Shown: positions 7,043 through 14,695 of the stretch, in pieces
How positions within the stretch are numbered: position 1 is the first letter of the stretch
Layout of the letters: each line of letters begins with the position of its first letter
The notes under the pieces: generated by a model
The model's database searches: none
Told to the model about the DNA's origin: nothing
What the model saw: the letters and a program-made list of their open reading frames with translations, nothing else
Assembly: GCA_905193725.1 (NCBI GenBank)
Contig: CAJJPW010000017.1
Span: 1-19,182 of the forward strand
From: an uncultured Eubacteriales bacterium
GTDB taxonomy: Bacteria > Bacillota > Clostridia > Christensenellales > Christensenellaceae
DNA: 19,182 nt
Direction: 5' to 3'
Position numbers and translations under genes: made by a program

Positions 7043-7768
7043 TTAATGATATAATTTGATGATCTCATCCACTGTGCCAGAGGCTACAATCTTGCCCTGT
7101 TTCAGATAAATAGCAGAAGTGCAGAAGTCCTGTATGGCCTTGGTGGAGTGGCTCACAAATAGCACGGTGGCGCCTTGCTTGATAATCTCCGAGACTTTAT
7201 TTTTGCATTTAGCGCTAAAGGAAGCATCTCCTACACTCAGTGCCTCGTCAATCACGAGAATATCCGGGTTGGAATTGGCGTTGATGGCAAAGCCGAGGCG
7301 CGCCTTCATACCGCTGGAATACATGCGCACTGGCTGATCAATGAAGTCCCCAATTTCTGCAAAATCGATGATCTTATCCTCTAGCTTGCGGATTTCCTGC
7401 TCGGAGAGTCCCAGGATATACCCCTTTAAATAGATGTTCTCCCGGCCAGTCATCTCCATATCAAAGCCCGCTGTCAGCTCTAGCAGGGCCGCTACCTGTC
7501 CAAACACCTCGATCTTCCCCTTCGTGGGAAAAGTAACGCCTGTGATAAGTTTTAAAAGTGTGGATTTTCCCGCGCCATTTTTGCCCACAATGCCAATACT
7601 CTGACCCTTGTGCACTTCAAAAGAGACGTCATCGATGGCTTTGAATACTTTGCACTTGATTTTCTTTTTCAAAAACAGCGCCAAAAACCGCTGTTTATCG
7701 CTTTTATACAGTTTATATGTTTTCGTTACATGTTGAAACCGGATCACAACATCGCTTTTGTTTTCCAT
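7043..7768 (-). CDS. tagH: ABC transporter ATP-binding protein, polysaccharide/teichoic acid export type
   Basis: Nucleotide-binding subunit of an ABC-2 exporter that moves lipid-linked polysaccharide or teichoic acid across the membrane. 241 aa; the start at 7766-7768 (minus) follows AAGGTG. Walker A is GKNGAGKST (62-70), the signature SSGMKARLGFA (151-161), Walker B ILVIDE (170-175) and the switch His H207. The insertion between residues 20 and 45 (YKSDKQRFLALFLKKKIKCK) and the LLELTAGFDMEMTGRENIYLKG stretch are typical of the TagH/Wzt/RfbE group. There is no C-terminal extension like the substrate-binding domain of Wzt. It follows its permease partner by 13 bp. The exact cargo is inferred; O-antigen-like or capsular glycans are alternatives. 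Confidence 0.85.
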   Translation of the reverse strand: MENKSDVVIRFQHVTKTYKLYKSDKQRFLALFLKKKIKCKVFKAIDDVSFEVHKGQSIGIVGKNGAGKSTLLKLITGVTFPTKGKIEVFGQVAALLELTAGFDMEMTGRENIYLKGYILGLSEQEIRKLEDKIIDFAEIGDFIDQPVRMYSSGMKARLGFAINANSNPDILVIDEALSVGDASFSAKCKNKVSEIIKQGATVLFVSHSTKAIQDFCTSAIYLKQGKIVASGTVDEIIKLYH

Positions 7769-7781
7769 AATTCACCTTCTC

Positions 7782-8579
7782 TTACAACACGTCGGGGATG
7801 GTCTTGCGCAGCTTGTGATAAGTGCGTGCACCTAATACCATGACCAGGATTAGAATAATGAAAAAGGCAATAGTCTCATATGGGGTCTCAAAAAACCATT
7901 TTTCGTATAAAAAAGTATTGCGATACCCATTGGCAAAATAGTTGACTGGGTTGAGCATGATGATCCGCCGAAGGGTCTCGCTCTCTAGGGAAAATGGATC
8001 CCACATGATGCCGGATAGCCAGAAAATAGCGGTGAGGATGGACTTCACCACATTTTCAAAGTCTCTGCTGATGGCGCTTAAGGGCGCCGTAATCCATGCC
8101 AGGCAGGTGAAGAAGATGTACATCAGCGGCATGTAGAGGAAAAATTGCAGATTATAGATGGACGGCTGTATGCCCGAAAAGAGCAAAATCACGTACATGA
8201 TGATGCATAGTCCAAAGTGGATGTACAGCTTGGATAGGGTAGTGTACGTCATGATGGTGGATACGGGGAAGGGCATTTTGGTGACGAAATGCCTGTTTTG
8301 CCGAATACACATGGCACCGGAGAGAATCGCCTCACTCATAAAAAACCACGGAATAATCCCCACTAGCATAAAGGTAAAAAAGGGGAATCCGTGGACAGTG
8401 CCGTTGCCTCGAAAACCCAGGGCAAAGGCAAACCAGTATACAAAAATAGTGATAGAGGGCTTGACCACTGCCCAAAGAGGGCCTAAGGCAGCGCCCTTAT
8501 ACGTTTTGATGAGTTCGCTTTTTGATAGTTTTAAAATTTGTTTTTTAAATGCTAGATTTTCTTTTAATATCTTTAACAC
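7782..8579 (-). CDS. tagG: ABC-2 type permease, polysaccharide/teichoic acid export
   Basis: Membrane subunit of the exporter encoded with the following ATPase. I take the GTG at 8577-8579 (minus), with GGAG seven bases upstream; 265 aa, normal for TagG/RfbA permeases. The N-terminal SELIKTYKGAALGPLWAVVKP is the family signature before the first membrane helix. Six hydrophobic helices follow, with AFALGFRG, IIPWFFMSEAI and MLNPVNYFANGYR at the usual places. No glycosyltransferase or polymer-synthesis gene lies nearby, so the polymer is made from elsewhere in the genome. It has its own promoter and is separated from the upstream wall-protein gene by a strong terminator. Confidence 0.85.
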   Translation of the reverse strand: MLKILKENLAFKKQILKLSKSELIKTYKGAALGPLWAVVKPSITIFVYWFAFALGFRGNGTVHGFPFFTFMLVGIIPWFFMSEAILSGAMCIRQNRHFVTKMPFPVSTIMTYTTLSKLYIHFGLCIIMYVILLFSGIQPSIYNLQFFLYMPLMYIFFTCLAWITAPLSAISRDFENVVKSILTAIFWLSGIMWDPFSLESETLRRIIMLNPVNYFANGYRNTFLYEKWFFETPYETIAFFIILILVMVLGARTYHKLRKTIPDVL

Positions 8580-8609
8580 AACTTAACTCCAATTCCATTC
8601 ATCCTAACC

Positions 8610-8637
8610 ATTATATCAAAAAATTTTCCAAAAGCAA
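8610..8637 (-). promoter_or_regulatory. Promoter of the tagGH-like unit
   Basis: Minus strand TTGCTT (8632-8637) and TATAAT (8610-8615) are 16 bases apart, about 30 bases upstream of the tagG-like GTG. Confidence 0.7.
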
Positions 8638-8714
8638 TTCATTTTACAAGAAATGACAATAAAAGTTAGAAAGGCAAAGGAAAAATCGGAAGACTTTTTT
8701 TGCATGAAAAAAAG

Positions 8715-8746
8715 CAAAAAAAGGCCACTTGATTTTTCAAGTGGCC
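8715..8746 (-). terminator. Terminator of the G5/3D protein gene
   Basis: GGCCACTTGA (8723-8732) and TCAAGTGGCC (8737-8746) form a perfect 10-bp stem with a four-base loop. On the minus strand seven T follow. It sits 11 bases after the stop codon of the 3D gene. Confidence 0.93.
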
Positions 8747-8757
8747 CTACTAAAAGG

Positions 8758-10248
8758 CTATTTTAAAATATAGATCTTTAAGTTGCGCTTTCTACCCCAA
8801 TTGAGGCAGTCCTGCTTGGTATCCATAAACAGGTCTAATTGGGTATGATCTGCGTGTCTGAACCCACCAGTATCCTCAATTCTGCCATAGCCATAGCCAG
8901 GAACGTACACCTTGGTTCCATAAGAGAGGAACTCAGGGTCCGCTGCAATGGTGCCAATTTTAGGCCATGTGCCTGTAGCCGTGCGATTGCCCGTATGGGT
9001 GTAGGCCGTTACTTGGTCGATGACAATTGCCTTTTTGATGATACTCGCAGAAGGTTTGGGCTGATTTTTGTGCTCATATAGAGTATCCGAATAGATGTCG
9101 CTGGTCTTGGGCACTTCGTCCATCTCGCCATTGATATCAATGGAGTACTCCTTATCCTTGTTGCTGTCCTTCTTGCTGTCATTTTTGTCATTGTTTTTGC
9201 TGCTGTCCTTCTTGCTGTCATTACTCTCTGGCTTTTCCTCTTTCTTCACTTCCACGTATGTGCCGATATGGGTGATCTTATCCACCGGCTCGCTTACCAC
9301 TTCGGAGGATACCAGTTCTCTGGAGACTTCTGTGCCATTTTTGTAGACGACTTTAATTTTGTTTTCCTGCAATCCCTCTTTGCCGTCTTGCACTACTTTA
9401 GTCTTTCCTTTGGCCAAAGTATCGTCATTTTTAGTGATCTCTTTAAAATAGAGTTTTTCCTGTTCGGTGACGTATTCTACATCTACTTCAATGAGATTGA
9501 TGGTCATAGAGGGTTTGATATACGTGTCTACCGAGGGGTATATTTCGTCGTCCTCCCCCACATCTAGACCGGACTGCTCGATGGCGTCCTGGACAGTTCC
9601 GGCGATCATCTTCACCTCATAGGTGTCATCCCCCTGCACAATGGTAAGGGGCATTGCCCGGCGAATGACGATCTCCATGCCCTCTTCCACAGGGGCCGCG
9701 GTAGAGACCTCGATATAGTCTTCATCGCTGACAGTTACGCCGTTTTCCTCCAAAAACTCTCCCACTGTCTCACAGGTGGTCTTCGCCTCGATAATGCGGC
9801 CAGCATCGTTGAGCGTAATAGTGCGCTCCTTAGGCAAGATAAACGAAGGCAGTAGAGTAACACAGAGAATTAAAAATGCTGCACACGCTCCAGTAATGGC
9901 AAAGAATTTTTTGTTGTCCTCTGGTTTTTCATGAACATATGGGTCTTTTGCTTCTTTGAGTTGATGGGCGGGAAATAATTTTGCCTTGCAAGTTGCGAAG
10001 GCATGGGATACTTTTTCCATACCAGAACGCAGCCAAATAGGGCACTTTATGCGCCGCATCTTGGATGCAAAAGTCTTTGTCTCGGTTTTTTTTGGTTTTT
10101 TTGGTTTTTGATCCATTAACCCTTTCAGCGGCAACTTCCATGGGTCCTTAGCCGCCGATTTGTTTGGCCTAGTGGTGTATAAAACATTTTTCAGATGCTG
10201 TTTCGGGTAAATGTTTAAATCGCTATGATCTCTTTTACCGAATTTCAT
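8758..10248 (-). CDS. Membrane-anchored DUF348/G5/3D-domain cell-wall protein (YabE/Rpf-like)
   Basis: Probable peptidoglycan-acting surface protein of the group that includes Bacillus YabE and clostridial resuscitation-factor-like proteins; the 3D domain resembles MltA-type lytic transglycosylase cores. 496 aa from 10246-10248 (minus), with AGGAGG upstream. Residues 1-113 are basic and without a signal, including KPKKPKK, and would be cytoplasmic; 114-135 is a membrane helix. Outside come two DUF348 ubiquitin-like repeats (about 141-182 and 199-240), a G5 domain (about 255-330), a Ser/Asp/Lys-rich linker (340-367), and the 3D domain (408-496) with Asp459, Asp472 and Asp476 as the three aspartates. 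Own promoter and terminator are present. The family is clear; enzymatic activity is inferred from the domain. Confidence 0.88.
   Translation of the reverse strand: MKFGKRDHSDLNIYPKQHLKNVLYTTRPNKSAAKDPWKLPLKGLMDQKPKKPKKTETKTFASKMRRIKCPIWLRSGMEKVSHAFATCKAKLFPAHQLKEAKDPYVHEKPEDNKKFFAITGACAAFLILCVTLLPSFILPKERTITLNDAGRIIEAKTTCETVGEFLEENGVTVSDEDYIEVSTAAPVEEGMEIVIRRAMPLTIVQGDDTYEVKMIAGTVQDAIEQSGLDVGEDDEIYPSVDTYIKPSMTINLIEVDVEYVTEQEKLYFKEITKNDDTLAKGKTKVVQDGKEGLQENKIKVVYKNGTEVSRELVSSEVVSEPVDKITHIGTYVEVKKEEKPESNDSKKDSSKNNDKNDSKKDSNKDKEYSIDINGEMDEVPKTSDIYSDTLYEHKNQPKPSASIIKKAIVIDQVTAYTHTGNRTATGTWPKIGTIAADPEFLSYGTKVYVPGYGYGRIEDTGGFRHADHTQLDLFMDTKQDCLNWGRKRNLKIYILK
9162..9222. repeat. 22-bp direct repeat within the linker of the 3D protein gene
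   Basis: The same 22 bases occur at 9162-9183 and 9201-9222, 39 bases apart, that is 13 codons in frame. They encode NDSKKDSS and NDSKKDSN in the low-complexity linker (about 343-363). Slippage or recombination here would change linker length in steps of 13 residues without breaking the frame. Confidence 0.8.
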
Positions 10249-10286
10249 CGATTACCTCCTTTGTCTACACAATCAGCCATACTACT

Positions 10287-10315
10287 ATTATATTCACAAT
10301 TTAAGAAAAAGTCAA
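10287..10315 (-). promoter_or_regulatory. Promoter of the G5/3D protein gene
   Basis: Minus strand TTGACT (10310-10315) and TATAAT (10287-10292) with a 17-base spacer, about 40 bases upstream of the start. Confidence 0.85.
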
Positions 10316-10391
10316 TTTTTGTAACAATTCCGAAATAATTTCCTGGGTAAAATATATCCAAAATGTTTACATTTTATACGCAATGGCAGCT

Positions 10392-10419
10392 TTGCAAATA
10401 GGAAATGATTTTATATAAT
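10392..10419 (+). promoter_or_regulatory. Promoter of the lipoprotein PBP gene
   Basis: TTGCAA (10392-10397) and TATAAT (10414-10419) are 16 bases apart. It runs divergently from the 3D-gene promoter, with about 76 bases between the two -35 boxes. A start codon at 10405 or 10426 would lie in or directly after the -10, which supports the later start at 10501. Confidence 0.75.
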
Positions 10420-10500
10420 GTAGATATGTGTAGAATGATAAGAGATTTTGTAAAAAATGCAAGCCAAAAGATCAAAAAGTTTAATGGGACAGGCAGGAGT

Positions 10501-12711
10501 ATGGAAAAAAGAGAGCAAAACCAGGGGAAACAGTGGATAAAACGGCTTACAGCAGCGTTTTTGACTTTACTTTTGATAAGCGCAGGCGTGCTTAGTGGCT
10601 GTACTGCCCTCAATATCGGCCTAAATAACAGCGCCAATGACTTTGTGCACCTGATGGAAAGCCAGGATTTTGGGGGGCTTTATGACATTTTATATATTAG
10701 TGATCCGAATATGAATGCAGAGGATTTTGAGACACGCTTAAAAAATATCTATTCGGCGATAGGCGTCAGCAAAATCACCATTTCCGATCGGCAGATCAAG
10801 CAGGAAGATGAACGCACTTTCATGGAGTACACCATGACCTATGAGACTACCAAGGCGGGCAAACTGACGGACAAGTACACTGTGTATTTCCAGCAGACAG
10901 GGGATGGGTATCAACCCATTTGGCAGGACAGCCTGATCTTCCCCCAGATGGATACAGGAGATGTGGTAAGGGTAAAAAACGTTTCGTATAAGCGAGGGGA
11001 AATCTTCACCAAAGATGGATACCCTGTGGCTATAAACGACTATGCCCAGACCATCTACCTAGATGCCACTCAGGACATCGATTTGGATACCGCGCTGAGC
11101 AGCATTGGGGCAGTTGTGGAGCTAACAGACAAAGAGCTGGAGAAAATTAAAAAAGACTTCAGTTCGGCAAAGGAAAATAACTATGCCACGTGCATTGTCA
11201 AGGCGGTGGCAAGGGACTCGCTCACCAGCCAGCAGCAAGAGGCACTACTGGCGATAACAGGAGTGGGGATAGACGAAGATAGCCTCACTCCCATCCGGTA
11301 CTACCCTTATAAAGAGCTGTACTCTCACATTGCAGGATATTTAAAAGAGCTCACTCAGGAAGATATCACCGACGAGATGAAGGAGCAGGGCTATGAGGCA
11401 GGAGACAAAGTGGGGACGATAGGTTTAGAGAAGGAATATGAATCTACTCTCCGGGGTGAGGATGGGTTTCAGATCTATATCGAAGATAACTGCGGGGCCT
11501 TTAAACACATGGTCTATGAAAAACCCGTACAAAATGGGCAGGACATCATCCTCAATATTGATCACCAATCACAACTCATCGGCTACTACAAGCTCAACGA
11601 GGTGTTAGAGGAAGGGCAAAGCGGTGTGGCTATCGTTATGGATGGAAAGACCGGTGCGGTAGAAACTATGGCGGACTTTCCCTCTTATGACAACAACATC
11701 TTCAGCTTTGCTGTGTCAGAGGAGGACTGGCAGAAGATTCAAGATACCAATGCCATGTATCCGTTGGCGACACAGGGGCTCTATCCTCCCGGATCTATTA
11801 TCAAGCCCTTTACTGTGGTGCCCAGCTTACAGGAGGGGATTGTAGATGAGACTACCGTCTTCCCCGGAAAAATCGTGGACAACAAATGGACGCCAGACCG
11901 GGACGACTGGGTGTACCCGCCCATCGGCAGGGTAGATTCGGTCAAGGGAGAACCGAATTTGGAGAACAGCCTCATCTATTCGGATAATATCTTTTTTGCC
12001 TGGGCCAACTTACAGCTGGGTGAGGAGAAGTTCATGACGTATATGAAGCGGACGGGCTTTGGAGAGGCGTTTGACTTTGAACTGCCGGTGAGCACTTCTC
12101 AGCTGATCAACGAAGATACTCAGATGAACATCAAATACTTGGCGGATATGGCCTATGGACAAGGGGAAATGCTGATCACTCCCATCCAGGCTGCCAGCAT
12201 GTACACCGCGTTTTTAAACGAGGGAACGATGATCAAGCCCAAGCTCATCGGAGAGCAAAAGGTGGAAGATGGACTCAATTACAACACTGTCTCGGAAATG
12301 ACGACAGAGGTGTTTTTAGAAGATGTGATCGACCAGGAGTCTCTAGCTACCTTACAGCCGATCTTGAAAAAAGTAGTAGAAGAAGGTACAGCTAGGTCGA
12401 TTAGCCGCTATAGCGATTCTCTCTATGCAAAGACAGGTACAGCAGAAGTGGGCAGCCAAAAAGAGCGGGTCATCTCTTGGCTGGCCGTCTATTCGGACGA
12501 TCCAGAAAACACCAAGGTGGTACTAGTGATGGTAGACGTGCCCTCCCAAGGTGGTAACGTAAAATTTGGCGTGGCACAGGAACTATTAAAAAATATCTTT
12601 ACGGAGGAAGACCAATCTACAGCTCAGCAAGACCCTCAAGAGACTCCAACCTCAGAACCGGAGACTTCCCCAACTCCTCAAGAGAGTAATCCCCCGCAAG
12701 AGGAGGAATAA
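10501..12711 (+). CDS. Lipoprotein class B penicillin-binding protein (MecA-N-like domain plus transpeptidase)
   Basis: Peptidoglycan DD-transpeptidase at the outer membrane face. I take ATG 10501 (736 aa): it yields a proper lipoprotein signal, with a basic n-region, a hydrophobic core and lipobox LSGC with Cys34. AGGAG lies only one base from the ATG, which is tight; ATG 10435 is possible but lacks a ribosome site and gives an over-long n-region. Residues about 38-150 resemble the NTF2-like MecA-N domain. The dimerisation domain begins with RGEIFTKDGYPVA. The transpeptidase motifs are SIIK (Ser432-Lys435), SDN (494-496) and KTG (644-646). The last 30 residues are Pro/Glu/Gln/Ser-rich. Overall architecture is that of Bacillus PBP3 and staphylococcal PBP2a. 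PBP2a-type proteins can have low beta-lactam affinity, but the sequence does not show that here. Confidence 0.9.
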   Translation: MEKREQNQGKQWIKRLTAAFLTLLLISAGVLSGCTALNIGLNNSANDFVHLMESQDFGGLYDILYISDPNMNAEDFETRLKNIYSAIGVSKITISDRQIKQEDERTFMEYTMTYETTKAGKLTDKYTVYFQQTGDGYQPIWQDSLIFPQMDTGDVVRVKNVSYKRGEIFTKDGYPVAINDYAQTIYLDATQDIDLDTALSSIGAVVELTDKELEKIKKDFSSAKENNYATCIVKAVARDSLTSQQQEALLAITGVGIDEDSLTPIRYYPYKELYSHIAGYLKELTQEDITDEMKEQGYEAGDKVGTIGLEKEYESTLRGEDGFQIYIEDNCGAFKHMVYEKPVQNGQDIILNIDHQSQLIGYYKLNEVLEEGQSGVAIVMDGKTGAVETMADFPSYDNNIFSFAVSEEDWQKIQDTNAMYPLATQGLYPPGSIIKPFTVVPSLQEGIVDETTVFPGKIVDNKWTPDRDDWVYPPIGRVDSVKGEPNLENSLIYSDNIFFAWANLQLGEEKFMTYMKRTGFGEAFDFELPVSTSQLINEDTQMNIKYLADMAYGQGEMLITPIQAASMYTAFLNEGTMIKPKLIGEQKVEDGLNYNTVSEMTTEVFLEDVIDQESLATLQPILKKVVEEGTARSISRYSDSLYAKTGTAEVGSQKERVISWLAVYSDDPENTKVVLVMVDVPSQGGNVKFGVAQELLKNIFTEEDQSTAQQDPQETPTSEPETSPTPQESNPPQEEE

Positions 12712-12713
12712 GG

Positions 12714-13589
12714 CTATTGGTTAGGAAGCAAAAATAGGCTTTGAGGCAGGGCACGGCATTCGTAGACCATCACATCTCCCCGGGAGAGAAAGTGGCGATA
12801 CGCCTGTTTACAGTCCGCCCCATGGGCGAATACGCCAAAACAGGTGCTGCCGCTGCCGCTCATAAATGCACCAAGGGCCCCTGCTTTTTTTAAATCCTCT
12901 AAAATGGGTTTGATCTGGCTGCAAAGGGACATAGCCGGTTCCAACAGGCTGTTTCCGGTTGCCTTACAGAAGGCCGGTAAATTGCCTTGGGATAGCGCTA
13001 GGATACACTGGTCGATAACGGGTGGAGCAGAGTGAGGCATTTTTGCATATAGGGCAAAGGCCTCATTTGTCTTCACCCCTTTTTTCGGCTTTACCAAAAG
13101 AAAGTGGGCTTTGAGCTGGTTTGGAATAGGAGATAGCATTTCTCCTACCCCTTGAGCCCGCTGGCAGCCGCCGTCAAAGAAAAAGGGTACGTCCGCGCCT
13201 AATGTCAATCCAAGTTCTTTGAGCTGCTCCATGGAAAAGGGCTTGCCATATAGATGGTTGAGGCCCAGCAATACGCCGGCGCAATCGCTGCTGCCGCCTC
13301 CCAGGCCGGCTTGAGAGGGAATGCGCTTTTTGAGCACGATGTCCACACCGTCGTTGCTCCCCAGTGCTTTAAAAAACACCTGTGCCGCCCGATAGGCGAT
13401 GTTTCTCTCGTCGGTGGGGATGTATTTGAAATTGCAGGAGATGGAGATCTGAGAGCTGGGTTGGAGCATCACATAGTCGTATAGGGAGACGGACTGCATG
13501 AGCATGTCCAGCTCGTGGTACCCATCTGGACGTTTGCCCACGATGGAGAGGGCTAGATTTATTTTCGCGCTGCATTTTATCTGTAACAT
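12714..13589 (-). CDS. ispE: 4-diphosphocytidyl-2-C-methyl-D-erythritol kinase (IspE)
   Basis: GHMP-family kinase that phosphorylates 4-diphosphocytidyl-2-C-methylerythritol in the MEP isoprenoid pathway. 291 aa, normal length. The start at 13587-13589 (minus) follows GAGGT. AKINLAL (8-14) holds the catalytic Lys9, PSQAGLGGGSSD (91-102) is the GHMP phosphate loop, and LGADVPFFF (130-138) holds Asp133. A C-terminal GAFMSGSGSTCFGVF motif is also present. Its stop is only 2 bp from that of the converging PBP gene. It has its own promoter. The product feeds undecaprenyl phosphate, the carrier recycled by the nearby uppP product. Confidence 0.94.
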   Translation of the reverse strand: MLQIKCSAKINLALSIVGKRPDGYHELDMLMQSVSLYDYVMLQPSSQISISCNFKYIPTDERNIAYRAAQVFFKALGSNDGVDIVLKKRIPSQAGLGGGSSDCAGVLLGLNHLYGKPFSMEQLKELGLTLGADVPFFFDGGCQRAQGVGEMLSPIPNQLKAHFLLVKPKKGVKTNEAFALYAKMPHSAPPVIDQCILALSQGNLPAFCKATGNSLLEPAMSLCSQIKPILEDLKKAGALGAFMSGSGSTCFGVFAHGADCKQAYRHFLSRGDVMVYECRALPQSLFLLPNQ

Positions 13590-13670
13590 AGCATATTACC
13601 TCGGTTGAAAGCCCCGGCAGAAAATGGTCAGCGATGGTAAAATCGCAAGTCAAGGCTGGGTTTGGATAGA

Positions 13671-13698
13671 ATTATATCATAAAAATGTTTCCTGTAAA
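13671..13698 (-). promoter_or_regulatory. Promoter of ispE
   Basis: Minus strand TTTACA (13693-13698) and TATAAT (13671-13676) with a 16-base spacer, about 80 bases upstream of the ispE start. Confidence 0.75.
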
Positions 13699-13729
13699 GC
13701 AGGAGAAAAGGGAAATCGCCAGTTTAGAG

Positions 13730-13758
13730 TTTATTTCTTTGGCCATTTCCTTTATAAT
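13730..13758 (+). promoter_or_regulatory. Promoter of the methyltransferase gene
   Basis: TATAAT at 13753-13758 has a weak TTTATT (13730-13735) 17 bases upstream. It precedes AAGGGAG (13779-13785) and the ATG at 13793. The -35 is poor, so an activator or low basal activity is possible. Confidence 0.6.
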
Positions 13759-13766
13759 AAGGAAAT
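13745..13766. promoter_or_regulatory. Inverted repeat enclosing the -10 box (possible operator)
   Basis: ATTTCCTT (13745-13752) and AAGGAAAT (13759-13766) are perfect 8-bp inverted arms with the six-base TATAAT exactly between them. A dimeric repressor bound here would block the promoter. No regulator gene is adjacent, and an AT-rich coincidence cannot be excluded. Confidence 0.45.
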
Positions 13767-13792
13767 TAGAAGAATATTAAGGGAGAAAAAAC

Positions 13793-14653
13793 ATGTTTCT
13801 GGCAGATGAGATACGGGAATATACGATTTTAGACACAGGGGATGGGATGAAGCTGGAAAACTGGAATGGCATCGTGCTGGCCCGTCCGGACCCACAGGTG
13901 ATTTGGGAAAAGCAGTTTCCAGACCTTTGGAGAAAGGCTCACGGGGTGTACCATCGCAGCTCCTCTGGGGGCGGCAGTTGGGAGTTCCAAAAAAAGCTGC
14001 CAGAGAGATGGACGGTTGCGTTTCGAAACCTGAAGTTCTACGTGCGGCCCACCAATTTCAAACACACCGGTCTGTTTCCAGAGCAGTCTGCCAACTGGGC
14101 CTTTTTGATGGATCAAATTTCCAAATCGGGAAGAAAGCCAAAAGTGCTCAACCTCTTTGCCTACTCAGGGGCGGCCAGCGCGGCCTGTGCGTCCTGTGGG
14201 GCGCAAGTTACCCATGTAGATGCGGCAAAGAGCATGAACGCCTGGGCTAAGGAAAATCTGGCACTTTCTGGCTTAGCAGATCGTCCTGTGCGGTTTTTGG
14301 CAGACGACTGTTTGAAATTCGTGTTGCGGGAGCAGAGAAGGGGCAACCGATACGACGGCATTATCATGGATCCTCCTTCCTATGGACGGGGGTCAGGTGG
14401 CAGCGTGTGGAAGATCGAAGACGACTTGTTTGAGCTGGTCAAAGAGGCGGCAAAGTTGCTGTCGGATCAACCGCTGTTTTTCCTCATCAGCTCGTATACC
14501 ACCGGTCTTTCCAGCGTGGTATGCGCCAACATGCTGCAGTTGACAGTCAAAAGCCAGCATGGGGGCAAGATCACCGGCGGGGATCTGTGCATTCCGGTGA
14601 AAAACTCTCAGGTGCTATTGCCCTGTGGCACCAGCACCCGCTGGGTGAAGTAG
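13793..14653 (+). CDS. Class I SAM-dependent methyltransferase, RlmI-like
   Basis: Probable rRNA methyltransferase of the Methyltrans_SAM (RlmI/RlmK-like) group. 286 aa, without the N-terminal PUA domain of full-length RlmI (about 400 aa). ATG 13793 has AAGGGAG seven bases upstream. Residues 80-105 match the family's substrate-side segment (FYVRPTNFKHTGLFPEQSANW). Motif I is VLNLFAYSGAAS (118-129), an acidic residue after strand 2 is Asp143, and DPPSYGRG (193-200) is the catalytic-pocket motif IV. The gene shares a transcript with the pseudouridine synthase 42 bp downstream, a second RNA-modification gene. Methylation of 23S rRNA cytosine is the known RlmI reaction; the actual target here is inferred. 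Confidence 0.82.
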   Translation: MFLADEIREYTILDTGDGMKLENWNGIVLARPDPQVIWEKQFPDLWRKAHGVYHRSSSGGGSWEFQKKLPERWTVAFRNLKFYVRPTNFKHTGLFPEQSANWAFLMDQISKSGRKPKVLNLFAYSGAASAACASCGAQVTHVDAAKSMNAWAKENLALSGLADRPVRFLADDCLKFVLREQRRGNRYDGIIMDPPSYGRGSGGSVWKIEDDLFELVKEAAKLLSDQPLFFLISSYTTGLSSVVCANMLQLTVKSQHGGKITGGDLCIPVKNSQVLLPCGTSTRWVK

Positions 14654-14695
14654 CGGATAGGACAACGGGATAAAAGATTGGAAAAGAGGGATGAC

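Noticed and set aside
9100-9230. CRISPR-like repetition in the 3D gene.
   Set aside because: Only two copies, in frame, encoding a low-complexity Ser/Lys/Asp linker; no spacer pattern.
10405-10500. Earlier start codons for the PBP gene.
   Set aside because: They overlap or abut the -10 box, lack ribosome sites, and spoil the lipoprotein signal that starts at 10501.
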